DNA of 64,000 bases from contig NZ_FPEI01000004.1 in the NCBI RefSeq assembly GCF_900117415.1, positions 992,001 through 1,056,000 on the forward strand, read 5' to 3'. The translations under genes and the position numbers were made by a program. Source of the DNA: Hyphomicrobium sp. CS1BSMeth3. Its GTDB lineage: Bacteria > Pseudomonadota > Alphaproteobacteria > Rhizobiales > Hyphomicrobiaceae. Of this stretch, positions 33,591 through 43,280 are shown piece after piece. Below the pieces are notes generated by a model that worked only from the letters and a program-made list of their open reading frames with translations, was not told the origin of the DNA and ran no database searches. Position 1 is the first letter of the stretch, and each line of letters starts with the position of its first letter.

Positions 33591-34412
33591 TTGAGTGAGA
33601 TGAATAGGGCCGCGCAAGCGGCCCGCATGGATTCGCCTAGCAGCACCGACGTCATTGCCGTCGATCGGCTGTCTCTTACGTACGGCGGGGGTGCCAGTGG
33701 CGTCCTTGCGCTTTCAGACATCAGCTTCTCCATTGCCGATGGCGAGTTCATCTCGATCGTCGGCCCCTCGGGCTGCGGAAAGTCCACCCTGCTCAAGATC
33801 CTCGCCGGGCTTCTGCCGCCGAGCGAAGGACAAGCCAAGCTCAACGGCACGCCCATCCGCGGCGCGCGGCGCGACATCGGCGTCGTGTTCCAGACCCCTG
33901 TCCTCTTCCCGTGGCGCACGGTGCTCGGGAATGTCCTGCTGCCGGCCGACGTGCAGGGCCTCGACAAGGAGAAGATGCGCAAGCGGGCCATGGACCTCGT
34001 CCGGCTCGTCGGCCTCGAAGGCTTCGAGAACCGCTATCCGCGCGAGCTCTCCGGCGGCATGCAGCAGCGCGTCGGCATCATTCGCGCGCTCATCCACGAT
34101 CCGGCGATCCTGCTCATGGACGAGCCGTTCGGCGCGCTCGACGCCATGACGCGCGAGACGATGAACGTCGAGCTCCAGCGCATCTGGATGGAAAGCGGCA
34201 AGACGGTTCTTTTCATCACCCACTCGACATCGGAAGCGGTCTATCTCGCCGACCGCGTGATCGTCATGACCGCGCGTCCGGGCAAGATCGGCGACGTCTT
34301 CAAGGTCGACCTGCCGCGGCCGCGGCCTCTCGACATCATGAATACGGAGGCCTTCGGTGCCTACGTGAAGCGCATCCGCGTCGCGCTCAATGCCGATGGA
34401 GGATTGGACTGA
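33591..34412 (+). CDS. ABC transporter ATPase (nitrate/sulfonate/taurine type, SsuB/TauB-like)
   Basis: The 273-residue ATPase has Walker A GPSGCGKST (about residue 65), Q-loop VVFQTPVLFPW, signature LSGGMQQR, Walker B ILLMDEPFGALDA and H-loop FITHSTSEA. This is the pattern of the NitT/TauT subfamily (Q-loop ending LFPW, EPFGALD). The TTG start at 33591 is supported by gggagga 8 nt upstream; the ATG at 33600 is the alternative. Its stop overlaps the permease ATG by one base. It energises import by the next two genes. Confidence 0.93.
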   Translation: MSEMNRAAQAARMDSPSSTDVIAVDRLSLTYGGGASGVLALSDISFSIADGEFISIVGPSGCGKSTLLKILAGLLPPSEGQAKLNGTPIRGARRDIGVVFQTPVLFPWRTVLGNVLLPADVQGLDKEKMRKRAMDLVRLVGLEGFENRYPRELSGGMQQRVGIIRALIHDPAILLMDEPFGALDAMTRETMNVELQRIWMESGKTVLFITHSTSEAVYLADRVIVMTARPGKIGDVFKVDLPRPRPLDIMNTEAFGAYVKRIRVALNADGGLD

Positions 34413-35215
34413 TGGGTGGCGCAAAGAATTTCATGCTGAGGCTGCTGCTGATCGCGGCCGTCCTGGCGGTGTGGGAAGTGCTCGTCAAGATCACCGGCGT
34501 GCCCGAGTACATCCTGCCGGCGCCGTCGCGGATCTTCTATGCGATGTACAATGGCATCAAGAGCAACGTCTATCCGCAGCACTTCTTCGTGACGCTGACG
34601 GAGACGCTGCTCGGCTTCCTCGTCGGCACCATCCTCGCCTTCATGCTCGGCACGGTGGTCGCGCTCAGCCGCCGGGTCGAGTACTTCCTCTATCCCTTCA
34701 TCGTGATGTTCCAGGCCATGCCGAAAGTGGCGCTCGCGCCGCTGATTATCGTCTGGTTCGGCCTCGGCCTCACCTCGAAGGTCATCAACGCGGCGCTCGT
34801 CGCGTTCTTCCCGCTGATGGTGAATACGATCGTCGGCCTGCGCTCGGCGGAGGAGGACCGCATCAATCTCATGCGCTCGCTCGCCGCCTCGCGCACGCAG
34901 ATCTTCTTCATGCTGCAGCTACCCAATGCGCTGCCCTACATCTTCGCCGGCCTCGAGATCGCGATGATCTTCGCGCTCATCGGTGCGATCGTCGCCGAGT
35001 TCGTCGGCGCAGAGCGAGGGCTCGGGATGCTGATCCAGAGCATGAACTTCAATATGGACGTGGCCGGCCAGTTCTCGATCCTGCTGATCTTGTCGCTGCT
35101 CGGTCTCGTTCTGAATGGGATTGTAAACTTGGCCCGCCGCCACCTTCTTTTCTGGGAGACGGCGAATACGGGCGAGGAAACAGCTAACACGTCCAAAAAA
35201 GGAGGTTCGGTATGA
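34412..35215 (+). CDS. ABC transporter permease (SsuC/TauC-like)
   Basis: The 267-residue membrane protein has six predicted transmembrane segments and the EAA loop AASRTQIFFMLQLPNALPYIFAGLEIAMIFALIGAIVAEFVGAERGLGMLI that couples to the ATPase. It has the NitT/TauT-type start LPAPSRIFYAMYN. gatggagg lies upstream of the ATG. It overlaps the ATPase gene by 1 bp and the receptor gene by 4 bp (ATGA), so all three are translationally coupled. Confidence 0.93.
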   Translation: MGGAKNFMLRLLLIAAVLAVWEVLVKITGVPEYILPAPSRIFYAMYNGIKSNVYPQHFFVTLTETLLGFLVGTILAFMLGTVVALSRRVEYFLYPFIVMFQAMPKVALAPLIIVWFGLGLTSKVINAALVAFFPLMVNTIVGLRSAEEDRINLMRSLAASRTQIFFMLQLPNALPYIFAGLEIAMIFALIGAIVAEFVGAERGLGMLIQSMNFNMDVAGQFSILLILSLLGLVLNGIVNLARRHLLFWETANTGEETANTSKKGGSV

Positions 35216-36282
35216 GGAAATTGCTTGGAGTGAGCTTGGGGCTTGCCGTTGTCGGCAGCCTCCTTGCGGTCACGGCGGCCGAGGCGCAGACGACTGTGCG
35301 CGTCGGCTGGTGCGCGCGCACCATCAGCTCGGCGGCGGCACCGTTCGCAATCGCCACGAAGCTCGGCTGGTACGAGAAGATGGGCGTGAAGGTCGAGCTC
35401 GTGCCGCTGCCGGGCTCGGGCGACTGCGCCAAGTTCGTCGCGACGGGCGAGACCATGCTCGCGCTGCCGTCCGTCGAGCCCGTCACCGTCATGCGCGCCC
35501 AGGGCGCCAAGATCAAGACGTACTACACGGCCTATCTCGGCAACATCTATGGCCTTGCCGTCCCCGCCGACAGCAAGATCCAGTCCATGAAGGACCTCAA
35601 GGGCAAGAAGATCGGCGTGATCGGCATGGCGTCTGCCAGCGCCATCATCGTCCGCGCCCTTGCCAAAGAAGAGGGCATGGATCCCGACAAGGACATCTCG
35701 GTCGTTGTCGCGGGTGAAGCCGGCCAGACGGCCGCCCTCGTCCGCAATGGCTCGGTCGACGCGCTCTCGCAGTTCGACACGCAGTACGCGCTCGTCGAGA
35801 ACGCGGGCGTGAAGCTGCGCCGCCTGAAGCATCCCTCGATCGACAAGTTCCCGTCGAACGGCTTCATCGCGATGGAAGACACGCTGGTGAAGAACCGGAA
35901 GGAGGCCGTCGCGATCGCCCAGGGCTATGCCATGGGCACGCTGTTCGCGCTGAACAATCCCGAGGCCGCCATCCGTCTGCTGTGGGAGATGTGGCCGCAG
36001 ACGAAGTCGACCAGCAAGGACGAGGCGACGGCGCTCGCACAAGACATCTCGACGCTCAACGCCCGCGCGGTGTCGTGGCGCCTCGAGTCGGTCGGTGCGA
36101 AGAAGTGGGGTGAAAACCTCGTCGAGAACTATCAGGCCTACTTCGACTGGCTGCTGGCGAACGGCACGATCAAGGAGAAGGCCTCGGCGAAGGACGTCCT
36201 CGACAATTCGCTGCTCGACGACATCAACAAGTTCGATCAGGCAGCGGTCATCAAGGCCGCCAAGGAGTGGAAGCCGAAGTAA
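35212..36282 (+). CDS. ABC transporter substrate-binding protein (NMT1/SsuA-like)
   Basis: The 356-residue periplasmic receptor has a signal peptide (LLGVSLGLAVVGSLLAVTAAEAQ). The NMT1/ThiY-SsuA fold follows: VRVGWCARTISSAAAPFAIATKLGWYEKMGVKVELVPLPGSGDCAKFVATGETMLALPSVEP, then SMKDLKGKKIGVIGMASASAIIVRALAKEEGMDPDKDISVVVAGEAGQTAALVRNGSVDALSQF. Related receptors bind sulfonates, nitrate, pyrimidines or aromatic acids; the ligand is not predictable here. It is the last gene of the operon, ended by a strong terminator. Confidence 0.93.
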   Translation: MRKLLGVSLGLAVVGSLLAVTAAEAQTTVRVGWCARTISSAAAPFAIATKLGWYEKMGVKVELVPLPGSGDCAKFVATGETMLALPSVEPVTVMRAQGAKIKTYYTAYLGNIYGLAVPADSKIQSMKDLKGKKIGVIGMASASAIIVRALAKEEGMDPDKDISVVVAGEAGQTAALVRNGSVDALSQFDTQYALVENAGVKLRRLKHPSIDKFPSNGFIAMEDTLVKNRKEAVAIAQGYAMGTLFALNNPEAAIRLLWEMWPQTKSTSKDEATALAQDISTLNARAVSWRLESVGAKKWGENLVENYQAYFDWLLANGTIKEKASAKDVLDNSLLDDINKFDQAAVIKAAKEWKPK

Positions 36283-36312
36283 TCGGCTTCCGTCCTGCTC
36301 GGTTCATGCTCG

Positions 36313-36350
36313 TGGCTGGAAGCCGAAAGGCTTCCGGCCACATTTCATTT
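36313..36350. terminator. Bidirectional terminator
   Basis: A 12-bp stem (TGGCTGGAAGCC with GGCTTCCGGCCA, one T-G pair) closed by a GAAA tetraloop at 36313-36340 is followed by catttcattt. It separates the ABC operon from the convergent cupin gene. Confidence 0.85.
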
Positions 36351-36698
36351 GAACTCGACGATGATGACGTGGGTCGGCGTATCCCCGATGTTCGCGCCGA
36401 TGTGCGTCTGCGCGTCGGAGTAGAGCACGTCACCTGCCTTGAACTCGCGGCTCAGCACTTTGCCGTCCGGCAATGTGATGGTCCGCTTGAAGGGCCCGAG
36501 CGCATAGAGCACGAAGGCCGGATGGTGGTGCTGGTTCGTCTTCTCACCCGGCATGTCGCGGTACTCGAGAACGCGGACGCGCTCGTTCTCGAATTTCAGC
36601 TTGTATTTGTCGCCGTCCGTCTTGATCGGATCCTGCGCCAGCGCCGGTATACTCGCGAAGGCAATCAGGCACAGAGCAACCACACGACACCAGACCAT
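36345..36698 (-). CDS. Small secreted cupin-domain protein
   Basis: The 117-residue protein has a signal peptide (MVWCRVVALCLIAFASIPALAQDP) and a single cupin barrel. Cupin motif 1 is close to MPGEKTNQHHHPAFVLYALGPFKRTI (HH-x-H cluster for a metal) and motif 2 is FKAGDVLYSDAQTHIGANIGDTPTH. It could bind a metal and act as a small-molecule binding or isomerase protein; no substrate is predictable. The ATG at 36698 is favoured by ggagg 5 nt upstream; ATG at 36710 is possible. It lies downstream of the Usp gene on the same strand, with a 59-bp gap. Confidence 0.82.
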   Translation of the reverse strand: MVWCRVVALCLIAFASIPALAQDPIKTDGDKYKLKFENERVRVLEYRDMPGEKTNQHHHPAFVLYALGPFKRTITLPDGKVLSREFKAGDVLYSDAQTHIGANIGDTPTHVIIVEFK

Positions 36699-36757
36699 CA
36701 CAGCCTCCATCGCTTCAGGGTACAATCCGAATTCTATTGATCGCCGCGACGATCGGC

Positions 36758-37567
36758 TCAGTGTGCCATGAGGACCGGGATCTGGGCGTGGGCGAGCAGA
36801 TGGCTCGTCGCGCCGCCGAAGATCATGTGACGCAAGCGGCTCTGCGTATAGGCGCCCTTGATGATGAGATCCGCACCGAGCTTCGTCGCCTCTTCCATCA
36901 GCGCATCGCCGGGCTTCCGCCCCTCGAGGCCGAGGGTCAGCTCGCGCGCATGAATGCCGTGCCCGGCCAGCCAGTCACAGCACTGCTCGCCCGATGGCCC
37001 GGGCACCGTGATGCCCTCCATGGTGAGCACGACGACGGACTTGGCGAGCTTCAGGAGCGGCAGCGCATCGGCGTTCGTGCGGGCCTGCTCCGTCGAGCGG
37101 TTCCAGGAGATGACGATCGTATCGCCGAAGGACTTCGGCGGCCTCGGCGGCGCAATCAGCACGGGGCGGCCGCTCTCGAAGAGCACGCCCTCGAGCGTCG
37201 TCATGCGCGGGCCGGTCGCTTCATTCGTCGGACGGCCGAGGACGGTGATGTCATAGACGCGCGAGAGGGAGCCGAGACCGGCATCGTCGACCGAGGCGCC
37301 TGCCTTCCAGCGCCGCCGCGGCGTCTGGCGGCCGGCGAAGTAGTTGTCGAAGCCCTCGCGCGCCTTGGCCACGTAGCCACCGTCGTTCCAGTCGGCAGGT
37401 GGAAACGTGACAGCGACGATCGGATCCGGCGCGACGATCTCGACATGAACCGGGCGGAGCGCAATGCCCTCGATGAGGCTCTCGAACTTCGATGCAAGCT
37501 GATCGGCGGTCGCCAGCACGGACGGCATGCTGTCGCTTTGGTCACACGGCACGAGGATGGTTTTCAT
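36758..37567 (-). CDS. Universal stress protein, tandem UspA domains (third Usp gene of the window)
   Basis: The 269-residue protein begins MKTILVPCDQSDSMPSVLATADQLASKFE. It has a first Usp-like half ending near TLEGVLFESGRPVLIAPP and a second half (TIVISWNRSTEQARTNADALPLLKLA) ending LIIKGAYTQSRLRHMIFGGATSHLLAHAQIPVLMAH. The end parallels that of the Usp at 13060-13893 (GAYGYSRLREMVFGG), so these two are paralogues. The classical ATP motif is only partial. Probably stress- or growth-phase-regulated, by family knowledge. Confidence 0.9.
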   Translation of the reverse strand: MKTILVPCDQSDSMPSVLATADQLASKFESLIEGIALRPVHVEIVAPDPIVAVTFPPADWNDGGYVAKAREGFDNYFAGRQTPRRRWKAGASVDDAGLGSLSRVYDITVLGRPTNEATGPRMTTLEGVLFESGRPVLIAPPRPPKSFGDTIVISWNRSTEQARTNADALPLLKLAKSVVVLTMEGITVPGPSGEQCCDWLAGHGIHARELTLGLEGRKPGDALMEEATKLGADLIIKGAYTQSRLRHMIFGGATSHLLAHAQIPVLMAH

Positions 37568-37760
37568 AGCCCCTCCTATTTCTGGCCAGGCCCCATGGCA
37601 AACGCACGCCGCCTCGAGGCCGCGCCTTCAGCCCACCGGGTACGCTCCCCCGCCAGCACGACGGACGAATCAGTGCCCGTTCATCGGGCTTATGACCCGA
37701 GACTAACACGATATTCAGAAATGTGGGCAGAGGGAGATTGCGACCTCGCATGGAGGTTAA

Positions 37761-37787
37761 GGCGGCCACCAAATTGAGATGGCCGCC
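37761..37787 (-). terminator. Putative terminator of lysK
   Basis: An 8-bp perfect stem GGCGGCCA/TGGCCGCC with an 11-nt AT-rich loop lies 13 bp past the lysK stop. In the minus direction it is followed by ttaacc only, so it is a moderate candidate. Confidence 0.55.
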
Positions 37788-37799
37788 CAGCCGTGAACC

Positions 37800-39458
37800 T
37801 CAGGCCGCGCGCAGGCGGCCGGCGAGACCATCCTCGATGAGACGCCGGGTTTCCGGGACGCCGTAAAGCGCGATGAAAGAACCGAAACGCGGCCCCTGCG
37901 ACTGGCCGAGCAACACTTCGTAGATGGCGCGGAACCAGTCGCGCAGCGTGTCCTTGTCGTAGCCGTTCGCCTTGCCCGCTTCGTAGACAATATTCTGCAA
38001 AGTTTCGGCATCGGCCTCTGCGGGCGCCTCGGCGAGCGCCTGATCGAGCGCCTGAAGCGCCGCGGCCTCGGTTGCAGTCGGCGCGCGAAACTTCTTTTCC
38101 GGCTTTACGAAGTCCTCGTAGTAGCGCACCGCATAGCCAACGAGCTTGTCGAGCAGCGGATAGCGCTCGGGGCTCGCGCCCGGCACATGGCGCTTGATGA
38201 AGCCCCAGAGCACGCCCGCGTCATGCGCGTTCGACGCCGAGACGAGGTTCAGGAGCAGCGCAAACGAGATCGGCAGCTCGGCCGCGGGCGGATGGCCCGT
38301 GTGGATGTGCCATACGGGATTGTCGAGCCGCTGCTTCGGCGGCTCCGAATGGTACTTGCCGAGAAACGTCAGGTACTCGTCGACCGCACGCGGGATCACA
38401 TCGAAGTACAGGCGCTTCGCCGTCTTCGGCTTCTGGTACATGAAGAGTGAGAGGCTCTCCGGGCTCGCGTACGTGAGCCACTCCTCAATGGAGAGACCAT
38501 TGCCCTTGGTCTTGGAGATCTTCTGGCCCTTGTCGTCGAGGAAAAGCTCGTAGTTGAAGCCCTCGGGCGGCGTGCTGCCGAGCGCGCGGCAGATCTTCGA
38601 GGACAGCGTGACCGAGTCGATCAGGTCCTTGCCGGCCATTTCGTAATCGACGCCGAGCGCGACCCAACGTAGCGCCCAGTCGGCCTTCCACTGGCACTTG
38701 ACGGCACCGCCCGTGACCTTCGTCTCGACCTTCTCGCCCGTATCGGGATCGATGTAGACGACCGTGCCGGCCTTCGCGTTGCGCTCGATCATCGGCACCT
38801 GGAGCACGCGGCCCGTGCGCGGCGAGATCGGCAGGAAGGGCGAGTAGGTCGCGCGGCGCTCCGGCCCGAGCGTCGGCAGGATGATGTCCATGACCTGGTC
38901 ATAGACCTCGAGCATCCGCAGCAGCGTCGCATCCATGGCGCCCGACTTGTAGGTCGTCGTCGCGGACATGAACTCGTACTCGAAGCCGAACTGGTCGAGG
39001 AAGGCGCGCAGCCGCGCGTTATTATGGTGCGCAAAGCTCTCGTGCGTGCCGAAGGGATCGGGCACGCTCGTCAGCGGCTTCTCCAGATTGGCCGTGAGCA
39101 GATCGCCGTTCGGCACATTGCCGGGGACCTTGCGCAGGCCGTCCATGTCATCGGAGAAGCAGACGAGCCGCGTCTTGACGCGCCCCTCGGTCAGCACCTC
39201 GAAGGCGTGGCGGACCATGCTCGTGCGCGCGACCTCGCCGAACGTGCCGATATGCGGCAGGCCCGAGGGACCATAGCCGGTCTCGAACAGGACGGGCGTC
39301 TCCGTATCCCGCTTGAGCCGGTCGAGCCGGGCGATCAGCCTCCGGGCCTCCTCGAAAGGCCAGGCGCGGCAGGCGTGCGCGACCGCGATCTCGTCGGGGT
39401 TGATCCCCAGATGGGTATTCGGAATGGTCATGACGGCGTGCGGCGGCGCAGCAGGCAC
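37800..39458 (-). CDS. lysK: Lysyl-tRNA synthetase, class I (archaeal type)
   Basis: The 552-residue enzyme charges tRNA-Lys. It is a class I synthetase with the HIGH-type motif [10 protein letters not shown] (about 67-75) and the KMSKS-type motif [11 protein letters not shown] (about 311-321), unlike the common class II LysS. It has [18 protein letters not shown] and [33 protein letters not shown] in the CP/active-site region and a helical C-terminal tRNA-binding half. Class I LysRS is standard in alphaproteobacteria and some other bacteria. The GTG at 39458 has a gggagaggg site; the ATG at 39431 (MTIPNTH) is the alternative start. Confidence 0.95.
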   Translation of the reverse strand: MPAAPPHAVMTIPNTHLGINPDEIAVAHACRAWPFEEARRLIARLDRLKRDTETPVLFETGYGPSGLPHIGTFGEVARTSMVRHAFEVLTEGRVKTRLVCFSDDMDGLRKVPGNVPNGDLLTANLEKPLTSVPDPFGTHESFAHHNNARLRAFLDQFGFEYEFMSATTTYKSGAMDATLLRMLEVYDQVMDIILPTLGPERRATYSPFLPISPRTGRVLQVPMIERNAKAGTVVYIDPDTGEKVETKVTGGAVKCQWKADWALRWVALGVDYEMAGKDLIDSVTLSSKICRALGSTPPEGFNYELFLDDKGQKISKTKGNGLSIEEWLTYASPESLSLFMYQKPKTAKRLYFDVIPRAVDEYLTFLGKYHSEPPKQRLDNPVWHIHTGHPPAAELPISFALLLNLVSASNAHDAGVLWGFIKRHVPGASPERYPLLDKLVGYAVRYYEDFVKPEKKFRAPTATEAAALQALDQALAEAPAEADAETLQNIVYEAGKANGYDKDTLRDWFRAIYEVLLGQSQGPRFGSFIALYGVPETRRLIEDGLAGRLRAA

Positions 39459-39634
39459 CGCCCTCTCCCTGGGGCCTCGGACAGGTGGCGAACCCTATGG
39501 ACGTGAGGGCGTGGCGTCAACGCTTCGCGCGGATCTCGTCGGAATGTCCATGGGTGTTCCTCATGGGCCCCCGACGGCCTAAGCTCGGCCCAAACAGGTG
39601 CAGCAGGCACCGTCTCGACCTCGGGAGGACTTCC

Positions 39635-41254
39635 ATGCGCGACTACCAGACCGTTCATCGGGAAATGTCGGTGGCTTCGGCCGAGAAGGACCTTCTCCAG
39701 GGCCGGCTCGATGCGGGCCTCAATGCGGCAATCGAGTGCTGCGACCGGTGGGCGTCAGGTGGCCACGTCGCGCTCGAATGGATCGGCCGCGAAATGCAGC
39801 GCGAGACGGTCACCTTCGAGACGCTGAAGGCGGACTCGGAGCGGTTCGCCAGCCTGCTGAAAAAACGCGGCATCGGCAAAGGCGACATCGTTGCCGGCCT
39901 GCTGCCCCGCATTCCCGAGCTGCTGACGGTCGTGCTCGGCACCTGGCGCGCGGGCGCCGTCTATCAGCCGCTGTTCACCGCCTTCGGCCCCAAGGCCATC
40001 GAAACGCGCATTGTCGGCGACAGCGGCAGCGGCGCGAAGCTCGTCATCACCGACCGTGCGAACCGCTCGAAGCTCGATGACGTGCAGGGCTGCCCGCCGA
40101 TCATCGAGGTCGACAGAACCGGCGCCACGCCCGGCACGCTCCCGCGCATTCTGGCCGACGAGCCGACCGGCACGGCGCCGCTCATGCTCCAGGGCGATGA
40201 TCCGTTCGTGCTGCTCTACACGTCCGGCACGACGGGCAAACCCAAGGCCGTACTCTATCCGCTCGCCATGCTGCTGCCGGTCGGCATCTACATGCGCGAT
40301 GCGATCGATCTTCGCGCAGAGGACAATTACTGGAATATCGCCGATCCAGGCTGGGCCTATGGAATGCTTTACGCCCTGATCGGCCCGCTCCTGCTCGGCC
40401 ACACGACGACCTTCTACGAGGGCGGCTTCACGGTCGAAGCGACCATGCGGATCGTGCGCGATCTGCGGATCACGAATTTCGCGGGCGCACCGACGGCCTA
40501 TCGGCTGCTCATGGCCGCCGGACCCGAGGCGGCGAAAGTCGCGGCCGGCACGCTGCGCGTTGCCTCGAGCGCGGGCGAGCCGCTGAACCCCGAAGTGGCG
40601 CGATGGGCGAAGAGCGCGCTCAACGTGCCGCTGAAGGATCACTACGGGCAGACCGAGACGGCCATGCTCGTCAACAACCACCACGCCATCCAGCACGCCG
40701 AGAAAGAGAGCTCGGCCGGCTATGCCATGCCGGGCTTCCATCTTGAAGTGCTCGGCGAAGACCTGAAGCCCGCAGCCACAAGCACGCCCGGCATTCTCGC
40801 CGTGGACATGAGCCGTTCGCCGCTCAATACCTTCAGGGGCTACTGGCGCGCCGAGACGCCGGCCATCCAGGGCAACTGGTATCTCACCGGCGACACCATG
40901 ATGCGCGATGCCGACGGCCACTTCTTCTTCGTCGGCCGCAGCGACGACATCATCACGTCCGCCGGCTACCGCATCGGCCCCTTCGATGTCGAAAGCGCGC
41001 TCATCGAGCATCCCGCCGTCGCCGAGGTCGGCGTGATCGGCAAGCCCGACCCGGAGCGCACCGAGATCGTGAAGGCCTTCATCGTGCTCAAGGCCGGGCA
41101 CAGCGGCTCACCGGAGCTGACCGCGGAATTGCAGGAGCACGTGCGCCGCCGCCTCGCGACCCACGCCTTCCCGCGCGAAATCGCTTATCTCGCCGAGCTT
41201 CCGAAGACCCCGAGCGGCAAGATCCAGCGGTTCATCCTGCGGCAGATGAGCTAG
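39635..41254 (+). CDS. AMP-dependent acyl-CoA synthetase (acetyl-CoA synthetase-like)
   Basis: The 539-residue ANL-superfamily ligase activates a carboxylic acid to acyl-AMP and then the CoA thioester. Motifs: A3 LLYTSGTTGKPKAVLYP (about residue 200), A5 LKDHYGQTETAMLVNN, A7/A8 NWYLTGDTMMRDADGHFFFVGRSDDIITSAGYRIGPFDVESALIEHPAVAEVGVIGKPD, and the A10 Lys in PKTPSGKIQRFILRQ. WNIADPGWAYGMLYALIGPLLLGHTT is like acetyl/propionyl- and medium-chain ligases; the chain length is unknown. gggagga sets the ATG at 39635. It is divergent from lysK. Confidence 0.93.
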   Translation: MRDYQTVHREMSVASAEKDLLQGRLDAGLNAAIECCDRWASGGHVALEWIGREMQRETVTFETLKADSERFASLLKKRGIGKGDIVAGLLPRIPELLTVVLGTWRAGAVYQPLFTAFGPKAIETRIVGDSGSGAKLVITDRANRSKLDDVQGCPPIIEVDRTGATPGTLPRILADEPTGTAPLMLQGDDPFVLLYTSGTTGKPKAVLYPLAMLLPVGIYMRDAIDLRAEDNYWNIADPGWAYGMLYALIGPLLLGHTTTFYEGGFTVEATMRIVRDLRITNFAGAPTAYRLLMAAGPEAAKVAAGTLRVASSAGEPLNPEVARWAKSALNVPLKDHYGQTETAMLVNNHHAIQHAEKESSAGYAMPGFHLEVLGEDLKPAATSTPGILAVDMSRSPLNTFRGYWRAETPAIQGNWYLTGDTMMRDADGHFFFVGRSDDIITSAGYRIGPFDVESALIEHPAVAEVGVIGKPDPERTEIVKAFIVLKAGHSGSPELTAELQEHVRRRLATHAFPREIAYLAELPKTPSGKIQRFILRQMS

Positions 41255-41302
41255 TGGCCGAGCAGCGACGGTGATGCGTGCGGAACCCACCTGGGGCATA
41301 TT

Positions 41303-41330
41303 GGTGAAATAAGCGGAACTTCATTTCACC
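41303..41330. promoter_or_regulatory. Inverted repeat before the flavin reductase gene
   Basis: A perfect 8-bp inverted repeat GGTGAAAT/ATTTCACC with a 12-nt centre lies 49 bp after the acyl-CoA synthetase stop and 16 bp before the next start. It could be an operator, or a hairpin in the leader or transcript end; no T tract follows. Confidence 0.45.
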
Positions 41331-41345
41331 CTGGAGGGGCGCTTC

Positions 41346-41978
41346 ATGGAATTCGATTTCGAGCGCATGAGTCCAACGGATTGCTTCACCTTCCTCACCA
41401 GCACCGTCGTACCGCGCCCCATCGCCCTGATCACGACCACATCGCCGACGGGTGCCTGCAATGCGGCGCCCTATACCTTCTTCAGCATCGCGGGTATCGA
41501 TCCGCCCGTCGTGACCGTCACCGTTCTGCCGACGCCTGATGGCCAGATGAAAGATACCGGGCGCAACATTCTCGCCACCGGCGAGTTCGTGGTGAACCTC
41601 GTCTCGGAAGACCTGGCCGAGGCGATGAACATTACCTGCATCGACGCCCCCCAGGATGTGGATGAGCTCGTGCTCGCAGGCCTCGAAGCCGGGCCCTCGA
41701 TCAAGGTGCGGCCGCCTCGAATTGTGGCGAGCCCCGTATCGCTCGAATGCCGGATCCACAGTTCGGTGCCGCTGAGCCCCAACCAGGTGCTCATCGTCGG
41801 CCGCATTGTCCAGGCGCACGTCGCGGACAGGTTTGTGATCAGTCCGCGTGAGCCCCTGCTCGATACGCCCGCCTTTCGGCTGATCGGCGGGATGCACGGG
41901 GCCCGGTGGTACACGCGGACGAACGACCTCTTCGAGATGGAGCGCCCCACCTGGGCCAATTGGAAGGTACAACGCTGA
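41346..41978 (+). CDS. Flavin reductase-like protein (FMN-binding split barrel)
   Basis: The 210-residue protein has the flavin-reductase-domain layout: FLTSTVVPRPIALITTTSPTGACNAAPYTFFSIAGIDPPVVTVTVLPTPDGQMKDTGRNILATGEFVVNLVSEDLAEAMN. This includes the P-R-P-I-A-L and N-x-A-P-(Y/F)-(S/T)-F FMN contacts, a diagnostic for the flavoredoxin-type split barrel. It may supply reduced flavin to an oxygenase or act as an independent FMN protein. A ggagggg site precedes the ATG. It may be co-transcribed with the upstream CoA ligase (91-bp gap). Confidence 0.9.
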   Translation: MEFDFERMSPTDCFTFLTSTVVPRPIALITTTSPTGACNAAPYTFFSIAGIDPPVVTVTVLPTPDGQMKDTGRNILATGEFVVNLVSEDLAEAMNITCIDAPQDVDELVLAGLEAGPSIKVRPPRIVASPVSLECRIHSSVPLSPNQVLIVGRIVQAHVADRFVISPREPLLDTPAFRLIGGMHGARWYTRTNDLFEMERPTWANWKVQR

Positions 41979-42227
41979 GTGGCAAACGCTGCCCTCCCAT
42001 GACTTTTCGGCAACCACGCCGCTGACGGCGCGTTCATCAACCAAGGCATAGGCCCCTTCCCGCCCTGGCCTTGCGCGGGCCTGGGGCTTCGCGGTATGGC
42101 TGCGGCCCATATTGCCGCGCGTCGGAGGCGCGTTTCCGGGCATTTTCCCGCCTCCGTTGCACAGCATCCTCGACGGCGCCGCAAGGCCGCCGACCGTTTC
42201 CAACACCATCCACGCGGGAGCAGAGCC

Positions 42228-43238
42228 ATGGCCGTAAAAGTCGCTATCAACGGGTTCGGACGGATCGGGCGCAATATCCTGCGCGCCATCGTCGAGAGCG
42301 GTCGCAAGGACATCCAGGTCGTCGCCATCAACGACCTCGGCCCGGTCGAGACCAACGCCCACCTCATGCGCTTCGACAGCGTGCACGGCCGCTTCCCCGG
42401 CGAGGTGAAAGTTTCGGGCGACACGATCGACGTCGGCACCGGCCCGATCAAGGTCACGGCCGTGCGCAATCCGGCTGAGCTCCCGCACAAGGATCTCGGC
42501 GTTGAGATCGCGCTCGAGTGCACGGGCATCTTCACGTCGAAGGAAAAGGCCTCGGCGCATCTCACGGCCGGCGCCAAGCGCGTCATCGTTTCGGCGCCCG
42601 CCGACAACGCCGATCTCACGGTCGTCTACGGCGTGAACCACGACAAGCTGACGAAGGATCATCTCGTCATCTCGAATGCCTCGTGCACGACGAACTGCCT
42701 GGCGCCCGTCGCCAAGGTGCTGAACGACGCCGTCGGCATCGAGAAGGGCTTCATGACGACCATCCACGCCTACACGGGCGACCAGCCGACGCTCGACACC
42801 ATGCACAAGGATCTCTATCGCGCACGCGCTGCCGCGCTCTCGATGATCCCGACCTCGACGGGTGCTGCCAAGGCCGTCGGCCTCGTGCTGCCTGAGCTCA
42901 ATGGCAAGCTCGATGGCGTCTCGATCCGCGTGCCGACGCCGAACGTGTCGGTCGTCGATCTCAAGTTCGTGGCGAAGCGCGCGACGACAGTGAAGGAGAT
43001 CAACGAGGCCGTGCAGGCCGCCGCCGCGAAGGGCCCGCTCAAGGGTATTCTCGGCGTCACGAGCCAGCCGAACGTCTCGATCGACTTCAATCACGATCCG
43101 CATTCCTCGACCTTCGCCCTCGATCAGACGAAGGTCATGGACGGCAATCTCGTGCGCATCCTCACCTGGTACGACAACGAGTGGGGCTTCTCGAACCGCA
43201 TGAGCGACACCGCGGTCGCCCTGGCGAAGCTGATCTAG
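42228..43238 (+). CDS. gap: Glyceraldehyde-3-phosphate dehydrogenase, type I
   Basis: The 336-residue glycolytic/gluconeogenic enzyme has the NAD-binding start [19 protein letters not shown], the catalytic Cys in [20 protein letters not shown] (about residue 151), a catalytic His within [14 protein letters not shown] (about 178), and the conserved [41 protein letters not shown]. The ATG at 42228 has cagag; the 249-bp region before it holds no gene. tkt and pgk, its usual partners in alphaproteobacteria, are absent and a strong terminator follows, so it is monocistronic here. Confidence 0.97.
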   Translation: MAVKVAINGFGRIGRNILRAIVESGRKDIQVVAINDLGPVETNAHLMRFDSVHGRFPGEVKVSGDTIDVGTGPIKVTAVRNPAELPHKDLGVEIALECTGIFTSKEKASAHLTAGAKRVIVSAPADNADLTVVYGVNHDKLTKDHLVISNASCTTNCLAPVAKVLNDAVGIEKGFMTTIHAYTGDQPTLDTMHKDLYRARAAALSMIPTSTGAAKAVGLVLPELNGKLDGVSIRVPTPNVSVVDLKFVAKRATTVKEINEAVQAAAAKGPLKGILGVTSQPNVSIDFNHDPHSSTFALDQTKVMDGNLVRILTWYDNEWGFSNRMSDTAVALAKLI

Positions 43239-43280
43239 CGATCAATTTCTGCAATAGAATTTCGCTGCGCTTCTGATCGA

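Noticed and set aside
41232-43103. A 623-codon minus-strand frame across flavin reductase and gap
   Set aside because: It is antisense to two certain genes, with no domain and no ribosome site.
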